In this document: one piece after another, positions 46,809 to 55,336 of the stretch
How the letters are laid out: each line of letters opens with the position of its first letter
Position numbering within the stretch: position 1 is the stretch's first letter
From: Bacteroidaceae bacterium
GTDB taxonomy: Bacteria; Bacteroidota; Bacteroidia; Bacteroidales; Bacteroidaceae
Direction of reading: 5' to 3'
DNA: 64,000 nt
NCBI GenBank assembly: GCA_017651245.1
Contig: JAGCDQ010000050.1
Coordinates: forward strand, 1-64,000
Notes under the pieces: generated by a model
What the model saw: only the letters and a program-made list of their open reading frames with translations
Database searches by the model: none
Told to the model about the DNA's origin: nothing
Position numbers and translations under genes: made by a program

Positions 46809-49109
46809 TTATTGTCCAAGAATAATATCATCAAAACTCAAACCTGTAGACCATTGTACATCCACAGAAAGACCCAAAGACATCTGGGCAGAGCGTAAGT
46901 CTGGAACAGCCACCAATGCATGCTGTAAAGACGTAGCATCAAGTGCAAAGTTGGCGGTTGTCATATAATCCTGAATGAAAACACGACGCTCCTTAATAGT
47001 ACTGCCGTCTGCATTATAAGGAGGAAGGGCATAATTCGTAGGCCATTCTATTCCTTCAGAACGTGAACTATAATTAGTATTATCAGCCTTCTTGTTTGGA
47101 TTCAATTGACCAACGATATAGAAAGTTCCTTGGTTGCGGATGAGGTTATTCTGACCCCAGAAATCCTTACCAGTAAGGTTCTTGAACTCAAGTGCTATAT
47201 ATACGATTCTTTGATCATTTCCTTTGTACTTTTCATCCCAGTTGTCCCAAACAAGGGTATAGCAAGGAGTTGAGGCATCTCCTCCAGTCGCAGAAGAGGC
47301 TGCAGGAATAGCAGTAGAAGGAAGATCTTTGTCATAAACCATCGCAGCAAAACTGGGTTCGGCTGATTTTGCGACATAGTTCCATCCCATGACTGCTTCT
47401 TGACCACCTATAAGGACACCTGTAAGTTCAAATTGACCAGCCTTTGTAACATCAAATGTATTATTTAATTCATTCGCACCTGATCGGGCCTCTTGAATAT
47501 TGTGGTTATTGTCTTGCAATTCGTTTGTTTTATATCTGACAGTTGTCTTCAGCAAAGCTGTACCATAATTGATGTTATCTTTCATAGCTACACTACGGGT
47601 AGAAGAAAGCACATGCTTATCCTTATCCCAAGCCTTTGACCCTGTGCCAGTCATACCTTCTGCCCATGAGGCATCATCAACCCAAGTGGCAGGACCATCA
47701 GGATAGTCGGTTGTTGCATGTGTATCATCGGTTGTACGAATGGTACTATTTCCAAAATAGCAAAGTTCTGGTGGATACATATAATTCTTGGGATCAAAAG
47801 AACCTGCTGCTCCAGGCGTATTGCCACCCATAGCATATGTCGGAACATTATCCTTATAATGATAGATATATTTGTTCTCACCATCTTTGCTGAAATTCAA
47901 AATGGTTGCGCCTGCTGGTAAATTGAAATTAAGAGGGAAGTTGTTCAAATCTTCTGTCACCAAATTGATGGCGGAAGCCTCTAATCCTGCTAATCCCGCA
48001 ATAGAAGTTTTGTCTGTGTTTGAAGTAATATCCTTAAATTCACAAGCTGATTCGGGATTTTTGAATGCCCTTTCAATGTTTGCAGTAATACCTTTTGCCA
48101 CCTCCTTAGCAACGGCTTCACTCAAGCTCGTTGGAGTACAATTAGCCACTTTATTGATAGCTGTATAGAGGTCGCCAATCATACGTGTGACGGCAGCACT
48201 ACTACCAGCACGGAGTTCGTCTGGATAAATCGTGTTGAAAGTAACAAATGCTTTACCAAGAATCTCACCTGCCGTGGACATTTCCTCATCGGTGGTAGCA
48301 GGGTCATTGGCTTGGATCTTCAAGTGAAAGGTTCCAGGCTCGGTGGTTCCCTCTTCCACATAGTCTGACCACAGCAACGTTCCACTCTTGCTTTGGCCTT
48401 GATAGGTTACATTGTATTCAACAGATGTTTGAACAATCTTTGACAATACACTTGCTATCAAATTCTCATATTGTTCAAACGCTGTTCGACCATGAGTAGC
48501 AGGAGTTCCACTAACTGGGTCATTGTCTACAATTCTGACAAGTCTGAACTCATTCTGGGAAATATCCTTGTTAACATTCCAAGTGATTTCACCTTGTTTG
48601 TTACTAGATTCTGTTTTGATTGCCTTTCCCCAAAACATCAAGTTATTGGTTCCTGTAGGTAAAGCCAACTCTATAACACGTCGTGATTTAGGCTTAGATT
48701 GATCTGTATTGTCTGGATCAATAGATTCCGCACCCATAATAGTTCCTAACGTAAAATACTTATCAGCAACTGTTGGGGTTGTGACGGCTTGATCACCTGT
48801 CCCTGTTGTGACGGAAGAAACAGCGACAGTTTTTCCATCAGTAGGCAGTTTAAAGGCCATCAGTTGAACATCCTCAATACCACGGAATTTTTCGGCAATA
48901 GTTGCCTGCGTGTTAGCAGAAGTCATACGTGTCGTGGTGGTGTTGCCAGTTGAGATATTAAACACAAAGTCCACTGGTACCTCTCCCGTTTCAGAGTTAT
49001 AGCCAGGGTTCACATTTGTCAAATCCTCGTTGTCTGCACAAGAGGTGAATCCCATTGTACCTGTGAGTGCTATCGCGCCCATCAAAGCGTAGATAAAATT
49101 CGTTTTCAT
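46809..49109 (-). CDS. Mfa1-like fimbrillin, probable major subunit
   Basis: 766 residues, the largest paralogue and the first of the series. Lipobox GFTSC (Cys 24), maturation motif TTTTRMTS (Arg 61), then FRGIEDVQLMAFKLP. Shared blocks follow: FPLNFNLPAGATILNF, MYPPELCYFGNS, GVLIGGQEAVMGWNY and the tail LGLSVDVQWSTGLSFDD. In type V pili the major subunit is cut after the Arg and polymerises by strand exchange with its C-terminal strand. It precedes the FimB-type anchor, which suggests the shaft protein; not proven. 55 nt after the DUF3575 gene. Confidence 0.82.
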   Translation of the reverse strand: MKTNFIYALMGAIALTGTMGFTSCADNEDLTNVNPGYNSETGEVPVDFVFNISTGNTTTTRMTSANTQATIAEKFRGIEDVQLMAFKLPTDGKTVAVSSVTTGTGDQAVTTPTVADKYFTLGTIMGAESIDPDNTDQSKPKSRRVIELALPTGTNNLMFWGKAIKTESSNKQGEITWNVNKDISQNEFRLVRIVDNDPVSGTPATHGRTAFEQYENLIASVLSKIVQTSVEYNVTYQGQSKSGTLLWSDYVEEGTTEPGTFHLKIQANDPATTDEEMSTAGEILGKAFVTFNTIYPDELRAGSSAAVTRMIGDLYTAINKVANCTPTSLSEAVAKEVAKGITANIERAFKNPESACEFKDITSNTDKTSIAGLAGLEASAINLVTEDLNNFPLNFNLPAGATILNFSKDGENKYIYHYKDNVPTYAMGGNTPGAAGSFDPKNYMYPPELCYFGNSTIRTTDDTHATTDYPDGPATWVDDASWAEGMTGTGSKAWDKDKHVLSSTRSVAMKDNINYGTALLKTTVRYKTNELQDNNHNIQEARSGANELNNTFDVTKAGQFELTGVLIGGQEAVMGWNYVAKSAEPSFAAMVYDKDLPSTAIPAASSATGGDASTPCYTLVWDNWDEKYKGNDQRIVYIALEFKNLTGKDFWGQNNLIRNQGTFYIVGQLNPNKKADNTNYSSRSEGIEWPTNYALPPYNADGSTIKERRVFIQDYMTTANFALDATSLQHALVAVPDLRSAQMSLGLSVDVQWSTGLSFDDIILGQ

Positions 49110-49164
49110 ACTTTTGAAAATTTTGTTATTTGTTTATACTCTATTTCGTTCTATATTCGTTTGA

Positions 49165-50724
49165 TTATCTTGTCAGTTTCCTTAGGTTTTCTTGTGCATC
49201 AGCATTGCCTTGTTGGGCAGCGAGACGGAAATAGTTGAGGGCGGCATCCCTGGCACCAGTGTTCCAAAGAGCGACGGCGAGTGCGTTCCATGAACGCGCG
49301 TCACCTTGCACAGAACGAAGCAAAGGAAGTGCTTCTTCGTATCGCTTCTGTTGGATAAGTTGGGTGGCTTGATTGATGGTCTTCGCCGCTGTGTCAGGCA
49401 CGTAATCGAAGTAAATACGCAGATAACCTGAGTTGCGTTGGTCAGCCAACAGATGTTGCTTGATGTAGTTGAAGGTGCGACCACCATTCAATTGACGGAG
49501 TTGACGTTCACGACGTGTGAGGTCTGACTCAATGTCGATAATACGAATGGCCTCACGCAAGTCTGCCCGACGACCACCATCGGCTTCCGTCACACTCGCT
49601 CCTGCGGCATACACGATGTCGTTGAGTTGGTCGCGCAATTCAGCCCAAGCTTCACCTCCGTTCGCCACATCGAAGAGAGAATCGGCAGCTTCTGGTATCT
49701 GCTGCTGCACATATTGCTTAAGCGCGCTGGCACGATTGACAGACAGTTTCTCGTTGACAGCGACTGGTCCTTCGATGGAAGCCAAACCCACAATCTGGAT
49801 GCGACGCACGTTGCTGGTCGTGTCCGCCATAATCTGGCGTGTGATGTCCACGATGCGGTCAAGCGTAGCGGCATTGTCGCGGAAATCGCGACTCAAGAGG
49901 CTCTTGCCGACTGGGAAGTGGACATAGAGTGCACCTTTTTCCTTGCGCAGCACACGGGTTCGATCATAAGGACGATACCCTGACACATGCTCCAACACTG
50001 GGTTCTCACGTTGCAACACACCAGCCTTGCCTGTATTATCAACCACTGGATGAACCGCCAAAACGGGGACAGGAGGCGGTGTGGTGTCGATAGGCGTGAT
50101 GATGATTGGCTCCTTCTGCTTCTTGGGAACCTTCTGATAGACAACATTAAGCGTCAGCTTGGGAATCAGGAATGGCTTGTTCTGACGTCCTTCGTAAGCA
50201 CCACAATGTGCGCACGCATACTTTTTTGCCCAAGTGTAGCCAACGCCCAGACCAAGTTCACCTTCCAAACGGAAGTAGCGATTGAGTCGCCAAGAACGCC
50301 CATAGAACGCACCCAGACCGACAAGATCACCCTGTACACGATGATCGCGTACTGTCTGGTAGAGGCTGAATGGGAAAGTGACATGTCCTACATTGTAGTG
50401 ACTATAAAATACATTCGTTCCCCAATAAGAACGGTGGAAAGTGCTGTCGGTCCAATAGCGCAGTTCTGGTGCAATAAGGAAATGCTTCCACTTGCGAGTC
50501 GTCTTGTCGTCAAGAGGCCAAGGACGGTAACCAGCATTGAGACCCAGCGTCCAATGCTGCGAGATTCGAGCATCCAAACCGATGTTTGGCGTTCCCGAAA
50601 TGTCATAAATCAAGTTATTGCGCACAGCAAAGTTCTCTTGTGCGTAGCTCTTGCCGCCCCATAGCAAGAAGAACACTATCATTAGAAGGACGACATTCTG
50701 AGTTGTCTTTTTTTCTCTTTTCAA
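49165..50724 (-). CDS. DUF3575 outer-membrane protein with OmpA-like and TPR-like regions
   Basis: 519 residues. Signal peptide to about 28 (SYAQ), a DUF3575 barrel-like domain (about 31-190; NLIYDISGTPNIGLDARIS and YRPWPLDD are typical), a Pro-rich linker, an OmpA-type peptidoglycan-binding-like domain (about 275-360; IVGLASIEGP, NEKLSVNRASALKQYV) and a short TPR-like end (about 455-515). The family often stands at the head of fimbrial operons in Bacteroidales and may tie the structure to the cell wall. The first codon is TTG, 5 nt after GGGGAAGG; the next ATG (50682) would cut into the signal peptide. Confidence 0.82.
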   Translation of the reverse strand: MKREKKTTQNVVLLMIVFFLLWGGKSYAQENFAVRNNLIYDISGTPNIGLDARISQHWTLGLNAGYRPWPLDDKTTRKWKHFLIAPELRYWTDSTFHRSYWGTNVFYSHYNVGHVTFPFSLYQTVRDHRVQGDLVGLGAFYGRSWRLNRYFRLEGELGLGVGYTWAKKYACAHCGAYEGRQNKPFLIPKLTLNVVYQKVPKKQKEPIIITPIDTTPPPVPVLAVHPVVDNTGKAGVLQRENPVLEHVSGYRPYDRTRVLRKEKGALYVHFPVGKSLLSRDFRDNAATLDRIVDITRQIMADTTSNVRRIQIVGLASIEGPVAVNEKLSVNRASALKQYVQQQIPEAADSLFDVANGGEAWAELRDQLNDIVYAAGASVTEADGGRRADLREAIRIIDIESDLTRRERQLRQLNGGRTFNYIKQHLLADQRNSGYLRIYFDYVPDTAAKTINQATQLIQQKRYEEALPLLRSVQGDARSWNALAVALWNTGARDAALNYFRLAAQQGNADAQENLRKLTR

Positions 50725-50770
50725 AACCTTCCCCGTTTTTCTTGGTGTAAGTCAAATACTTACTATTCAC

Positions 50771-50793
50771 TTGATTAATCAAATACAAAAATA
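50771..50793 (-). promoter_or_regulatory. Candidate promoter and palindrome at the head of the fimbrial operon
   Basis: TATTTTTG (50786-50793) as -7 box; the transcript would start about 50779, inside the perfect palindrome TTGATTAATCAA (50771-50782). The upstream TTTG is missing, so an activator may be needed. Confidence 0.45.
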
Positions 50794-51074
50794 CGGCTTT
50801 TTTATCATATGAAAGAAAAGAATCCACCTTTCACCCCCCCGTTAACATCATTTAACATAAATTACACCAAAATAGGTCATTCTAAGCGAAAAATTTGTTA
50901 AAGGCGAAGAGCGCTCGATTCCATTTGTCATGCGTTTTCTCCATTTTGTTTGATAAAGCCTTCCCTCCCCTTTCTCTCAGCTATCAATTCTCATTTACTT
51001 CATTTTGATTGTATTTCGTTATTTTTTTCTTTTCCCCTTGCAATAAATGTTATTTCACTTAATTGTTTTTTATG
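50794..51074. other. Non-coding, AT-rich stretch upstream of the fimbrial operon
   Basis: No convincing gene. It contains a run of seven C (50834-50840) and T-rich tracts, but no flanking inverted repeats of the invertible-promoter kind that I can see. Confidence 0.5.
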
Positions 51075-51201
51075 TTTCAAAGTTTGGAACGTACGTTTCT
51101 AAGCTTGGAACATACATTCCAAAGTTTGAAATATACGTTCCAAGCTTTGGAATATAAGTTTTCCTTAATACTTAGAACATTTATCCTTAGTACCTGGAAC
51201 A
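51075..51201. repeat. 21-bp periodic array of palindrome-like units
   Basis: Six consecutive units of 21, 21, 21, 21, 21 and 22 bp start at 51075, 51096, 51117, 51138, 51159 and 51180. Core: TTyCAAAGyTTGGAA followed by yrTAyr. Units 1-4 are clear, each core an imperfect palindrome; units 5 and 6 are decayed but keep the phase (TTAGAACA, CTGGAACA). Not coding in any frame that I find credible. Confidence 0.8.
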
Positions 51202-51317
51202 TTTTGAGCTAAGATCCATCACTTTTAAAACTTGGGTGGAAATCTTCTCTAAGGGAGGGAAGGGGAAAAATCCCCATCACAATTAGGGTTTTTACGCGTC
51301 CATTTAGGGGAAAAGGC

Positions 51318-51349
51318 TTTGCTTACCCCCCAAATACCCCTTAACTTTG
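51318..51349 (+). promoter_or_regulatory. Promoter of the small lipoprotein gene
   Basis: TTTG (51318-51321), 20 bp, TAACTTTG (51342-51349); full consensus. Leader of about 42 nt before the ATG. Confidence 0.8.
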
Positions 51350-51397
51350 CATCGACAACAAAAAAATATTGTTTCACTCTTAAATATATTTTGCCTT

Positions 51398-51550
51398 ATG
51401 AAGAAGTTAATTATTCTGCTCACAGTGATTCTCGGTTCACTCCTGATGCAATCCTGCCTTTGCGACTGCTGGCTCTTCGACGACTACGGATATGGTGCTC
51501 CGCCACCACCTCCTCCTCCACCACACAGAGCGCGCGTCATTGTCTGGTGA
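51398..51550 (+). CDS. 50-residue proline-rich lipoprotein
   Basis: Signal peptide MKKLIILLTVILGSLLMQSC with lipobox LMQSC (Cys 20), then CDCWLFDDYGYG, a run of eight Pro and a basic end HRARVIVW. The mature part is only 31 residues. Three Cys in a row of five at the lipid-anchored end are unusual. I do not recognise the family. Reality as a gene is supported by its own consensus promoter and by a strong terminator after it. The start at 51398 is preferred to an upstream in-frame ATG at 51347 because it gives a normal lipoprotein leader and the upstream ATG falls in the promoter. Isolated, on the opposite strand to both neighbours. Confidence 0.75.
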   Translation: MKKLIILLTVILGSLLMQSCLCDCWLFDDYGYGAPPPPPPPPHRARVIVW

Positions 51551-51626
51551 TCAAGTTCCTACACGGGCAAACCGTACAACGTAAAAAGTATTTTTCTCTC
51601 AACATAATTATTGGTTAGTTTTTAAT

Positions 51627-51671
51627 GAGGAAAGGCTGCATCAAGTCGTTGATGCAGCCTCCTCTCTTTTT
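51627..51671 (+). terminator. Rho-independent terminator of the small lipoprotein gene
   Basis: AGGCTGCATCAA/TTGATGCAGCCT, a 12-bp perfect stem with GUCG loop, extended by GAGG/CCTC, then TCTTTTTAT. The minus side has no U run, so it serves mainly the plus strand. Confidence 0.85.
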
Positions 51672-51690
51672 ATGCTTTAAGTTGTCTTTC

Positions 51691-53883
51691 TTACTCTAAG
51701 TAAAGCTCTTTAATCAGCCGTTTGGCATGACTGTAGTCGTCCATCACGGAGAGCACATAGCGAATGTCCACTCCGATGCAACGCTGGAGGGCATTGTCAA
51801 ACTTCAGGTCGCCTGACATCGCTTCCCAGTTGCCATCAAAAGCAAGACCAATGAGGCGTCCCTTACCGTCGAACATTCCAGAACCAGAGTTGCCGCCCGT
51901 GATGTCGTTCGTGGTGAGGAAACAAAGGGGAAGTTGACCTGTCCGCTTGTCAAGATACTGCGGAGAGAACTTTCCTTTCTTCATCCACTTATAGACAGGC
52001 GGAATGAGGCGATAGTCATAGTTATCTGGATTCTGCTCGTGCTTGTTGAGGAAAGAACGCGGAGTCGTGATCATGCTGGTGGCTTCTTCCTTCAGACCTG
52101 TGGTTCCAGGCGCAAAGTCATCTTCGATGCGTTTTCCTTGCGACTCGGAAGAGCTCAAGCCAGCTTGACTCTTCTCTCGCTGCGCAGAAAAGTCGATAGG
52201 TTTGCAAAGCCCATAGCTGAGACGCATCGTGAAGTTGGCATCAGGATAGTATTCGTGGTCGTGATTCATCTCACGGATGCCTTCGCCCAACAATCGTTCG
52301 TAGTTCTCCACATCGCCTCGCCAACGCCACATGGAAAGGAATGCCTTGAGCACATCAGCAGCAGCATCACACATCGGGTCATCTCTGAGTTCACCAAAAT
52401 CATGCACTTTCTTCAAATCGTCAGGACGGGCAAAGATGGAACGCGCATAGAGGTCATCCACATAGCGGGAATAGTCGCCTTGCCAAAGAGAATCGACAAT
52501 ATGAACGATTTCCTTCACTTGGAAATCCTCGCTGGGAACGTGTTGGATGTAGTTCTGAAGGAGGGCAAGGAACACTTTCTTGTCTGTGGCGACATCGATG
52601 TCTCGATATTGCTTTTCCACATACTCCTGAAAGTCGTCCTCACGAGGACGCATCACGTTGCGCAACACAAAGCTGAAGATGTCGCTACCACTATAGAAGG
52701 ATTCAATCGAAAGGTTGCGAGCATAGAGGGTTTCAAAGTTCTCCGTGTAGTAACCTTCCAAGGCTTCGAGCACACCCAGATAGCGACCTCGAGCCAACTT
52801 ATCTTCTTCCACCCACTCCATCAGTTCCTTCTCCAACTGCTGTTTCTCCTCAATCACCTTCAGGTTGTCGAGGGCTGTGTTCTGCCCCAACGAGAACTTC
52901 CAATAGTTGGAACTGCTGGCATATTTGGATGCATACATGATACGAAGGGCATCGCTTTGCTTCATCGCCTCATCAAGAATGGCAAGCTTCACGCCTCGCA
53001 CCTGATAACGAACGTCATTGATGGTGCGCATCGTGCTTTCAATACCATAGGAGGAGAGATAACGATCCGTGCTGCCTGGATAACCCAAGGTCATCGCATA
53101 GGAACCATCATGATAACCTTGCGTGCTGACATGAGCGAATTTGCGGGGATGGTAAGGCACATTGTCCTTGCTGTATTCAGCAGGATTGTTGTCTTTGTCT
53201 GCATAGATACGGAAGACGCTGAAATCGCAGGTTTGACGAGGCCACATCCAGTTGTCGGTATCGCCTCCATACTTGCCCAAACACTGGGGAGGAGCATACA
53301 CCAGACGAATATCATCATAGCGTTGATAGACAGACAGATAGTACTTGCTACCCTTATAGAAAGCATTCACCTCACTCTCGATGCCTTTGCCACTATAATC
53401 CACCATTTCCATCAGTTTCTGAGAAACTGCATCAATGATGGAATCGACCTGAAAAGCATTGGCTCCCTCAGGAATAGCACTCAACAAAAGGTCGGTCACA
53501 TCAACGGTCTTGATGTGAAAAAGGACATAAAGATCCTCGTTCGGCAATTCTTCTGCAAAGGATTTGGCGTAGAAACCATTCTTCAAGTAATCGTGCTTGG
53601 GAGTCGAATGGTCTTGGATGGCATCGAAACCACAATGATGGTTGGTGAACATCAATCCATCAGGGCTGACCACCACACCTGAGCAGAAGCCGCCCAATTG
53701 CACAATAGCATCGTTCAGCGACGGTGTCTCCGTACTGTAGAGTTCTTCAGGTGTCAGTTCCAAGCCTAAACTGCGAAGGATGGAATCCGTCTTCGCAGAG
53801 AAATTGCCCATCACCCACATACCTTCATCCGCTTTGGCAGTCAGGCAGAGGATGGATAATAGGAGGAATACGATTCGTTTCAT
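51691..53883 (-). CDS. S46 family dipeptidyl peptidase, DPP7-like
   Basis: Secreted or periplasmic serine dipeptidyl peptidase that feeds peptide catabolism. 730 residues from MKRIVFLLL, usual length. Signal peptide to about 19; catalytic His in FTNHHCG and Ser in TGGNSGSG; GGDTDNWMWPRQTCDF carries the Asn-Trp pair that holds the substrate N-terminus. The residue 18 after the catalytic Ser, which decides P1 preference (Gly in DPP7, Arg in DPP11), is Gly (LAFDGNWEAMSGD), so hydrophobic P1 is expected. Last gene of the topA operon, 7 nt after the flippase stop. Complements the DPP IV at the left edge. Confidence 0.92.
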   Translation of the reverse strand: MKRIVFLLLSILCLTAKADEGMWVMGNFSAKTDSILRSLGLELTPEELYSTETPSLNDAIVQLGGFCSGVVVSPDGLMFTNHHCGFDAIQDHSTPKHDYLKNGFYAKSFAEELPNEDLYVLFHIKTVDVTDLLLSAIPEGANAFQVDSIIDAVSQKLMEMVDYSGKGIESEVNAFYKGSKYYLSVYQRYDDIRLVYAPPQCLGKYGGDTDNWMWPRQTCDFSVFRIYADKDNNPAEYSKDNVPYHPRKFAHVSTQGYHDGSYAMTLGYPGSTDRYLSSYGIESTMRTINDVRYQVRGVKLAILDEAMKQSDALRIMYASKYASSSNYWKFSLGQNTALDNLKVIEEKQQLEKELMEWVEEDKLARGRYLGVLEALEGYYTENFETLYARNLSIESFYSGSDIFSFVLRNVMRPREDDFQEYVEKQYRDIDVATDKKVFLALLQNYIQHVPSEDFQVKEIVHIVDSLWQGDYSRYVDDLYARSIFARPDDLKKVHDFGELRDDPMCDAAADVLKAFLSMWRWRGDVENYERLLGEGIREMNHDHEYYPDANFTMRLSYGLCKPIDFSAQREKSQAGLSSSESQGKRIEDDFAPGTTGLKEEATSMITTPRSFLNKHEQNPDNYDYRLIPPVYKWMKKGKFSPQYLDKRTGQLPLCFLTTNDITGGNSGSGMFDGKGRLIGLAFDGNWEAMSGDLKFDNALQRCIGVDIRYVLSVMDDYSHAKRLIKELYLE

Positions 53884-53890
53884 ATATCGA

Positions 53891-55336
53891 TTATTTCTTA
53901 AACTTCTTTCCAATCACAGGAAGGCTGTGCAGGGGCAAGTCTCTGTGGATGATTTCGAGGAGGAAGAGGATGATAAGGATGGTGTTGAGGAGGATACGAA
54001 GCCATACGGGCCAAGTATCAGGCAAGAAAATCATCGCCACAAAAAGGGCTGCCGCTAAGAGGATATAGATGAAGATGCCCTTGAGGTCGTACTGAATGGG
54101 GTTGAGCCGCTGACCCACGAAATAGCTGAGCGTCATCGCTGTCGCATACCCAGCAAAACCTCCCCAGGCACAAGCCATATAGCCGTATTTTGGAATGAAA
54201 ATGACATTGATGGTGACGAGTACAGCACAACCTGTCAAAGAGAACCAAGCCCCCCAGATTGTCTTGTCAATGAGCTTGTACCAGAAAGAAAGGTTGAAGT
54301 AAATGCCCATCATGATTTCTGCAGCCATCACGATAGGAACTGTGACAAGTCCCTCACGATATTCTTCACCAATGATATGTTTGAGGATATCCATATATCC
54401 CATCACACAAAGGAAGGCGAAAAGAGTGAAGATGATGAAATACTTCATCGCCACAGCATAGTACTCCTTGCTGTCCTTGTCCTTGGCTTTCGAGAACACA
54501 ATCGGCTCGTAAGCATAACGGAATGCCTGGGTGATCATCGCCATAATCATCGCCACTTTCACACAAGCACCATACACACCCAACTGTGCTTTGGCATCCG
54601 CTTCGCTACAAACCAACGGGAAGATGATTTTATCGACTGTCTGGTTGAGCACACCTGCTATCGCCAAAACTAAAATGGGCCAAGAATAAGAAAGCATTCG
54701 CTTCAACAAAGCGAAGTCAAACTGCCACTTCACCTTGATGAAATCAGGGATGAAGAAGAAGGAAATAAGACCTGTACACCACAGATTGATACAGAACACA
54801 TAGAACACCTCCGTCTTCTCCAACACCACAAAATAAAGGACATTCAGACCGATGTTGAGAAAGATGAACAGCATCTTCAGCGAGGCAAACTTGATGGGAC
54901 GCTTTTGGAAACGCAAATAACTGAACGGCATCGCCTGAATGGAATCAAGCACCACCACCGTTGCCATCATCAAAATATACTCTGGATGGTCAGCATAGCC
55001 AAGAGATTCGCTGATAGGCGTAATAAAGCCAAAGATGGAAGCAAGGAATATAGCAGAAAGCACACTCACTACCGTAATAGCAGTAGTGAACACAGTATCA
55101 GGTTTCTCGCCTTCTTTATTGGCAAAGCGGAAAAGCGTTGTCTCCATACCAAAAGTAAGGATTGCCAATGCCAACGCCGTATAGGCATAGATATTGACGC
55201 TCACACCATAATCGCCCGAATCTTTCGGCATATAGTTGGTGTAGAGCGGCACGAGCAGGTAATTGAGGAAACGTCCTACAATACTACTCATTCCATAGAT
55301 AGCTGTGTCCTTCGCTAAACCTTTGAGATTTGCCAT
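53891..55336 (-). CDS. Polysaccharide/lipid-linked oligosaccharide flippase (Wzx/MATE superfamily)
   Basis: 481 residues with about 12-14 membrane helices, starting LAKDTAIYGMSSIVGRFLNY, a typical opening of Bacteroidales lipopolysaccharide-biosynthesis flippases. Such proteins move undecaprenyl-linked repeat units across the inner membrane. No glycosyltransferase or Wzy gene is nearby, so the glycan is unknown; a general cell-envelope role is possible. Its ATG follows directly on the speA stop codon (TAAATG). Confidence 0.85.
   Translation of the reverse strand: MANLKGLAKDTAIYGMSSIVGRFLNYLLVPLYTNYMPKDSGDYGVSVNIYAYTALALAILTFGMETTLFRFANKEGEKPDTVFTTAITVVSVLSAIFLASIFGFITPISESLGYADHPEYILMMATVVVLDSIQAMPFSYLRFQKRPIKFASLKMLFIFLNIGLNVLYFVVLEKTEVFYVFCINLWCTGLISFFFIPDFIKVKWQFDFALLKRMLSYSWPILVLAIAGVLNQTVDKIIFPLVCSEADAKAQLGVYGACVKVAMIMAMITQAFRYAYEPIVFSKAKDKDSKEYYAVAMKYFIIFTLFAFLCVMGYMDILKHIIGEEYREGLVTVPIVMAAEIMMGIYFNLSFWYKLIDKTIWGAWFSLTGCAVLVTINVIFIPKYGYMACAWGGFAGYATAMTLSYFVGQRLNPIQYDLKGIFIYILLAAALFVAMIFLPDTWPVWLRILLNTILIILFLLEIIHRDLPLHSLPVIGKKFKK

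Noticed and set aside
50834-50840. Run of seven C as a phase-variation tract
   Set aside because: Short, outside any gene, and not placed between promoter boxes; no second sign of slippage control.
50725-51341. Invertible promoter for the fimbrial operon, as in Bacteroides capsule loci
   Set aside because: I found no pair of long inverted repeats around a promoter and no recombinase gene; the 21-bp units are direct repeats of small palindromes.
51934-53682. 582-codon frame antisense to the S46 peptidase
   Set aside because: The peptidase on the other strand has an intact catalytic triad and signal peptide; the antisense frame has neither promoter nor family features.
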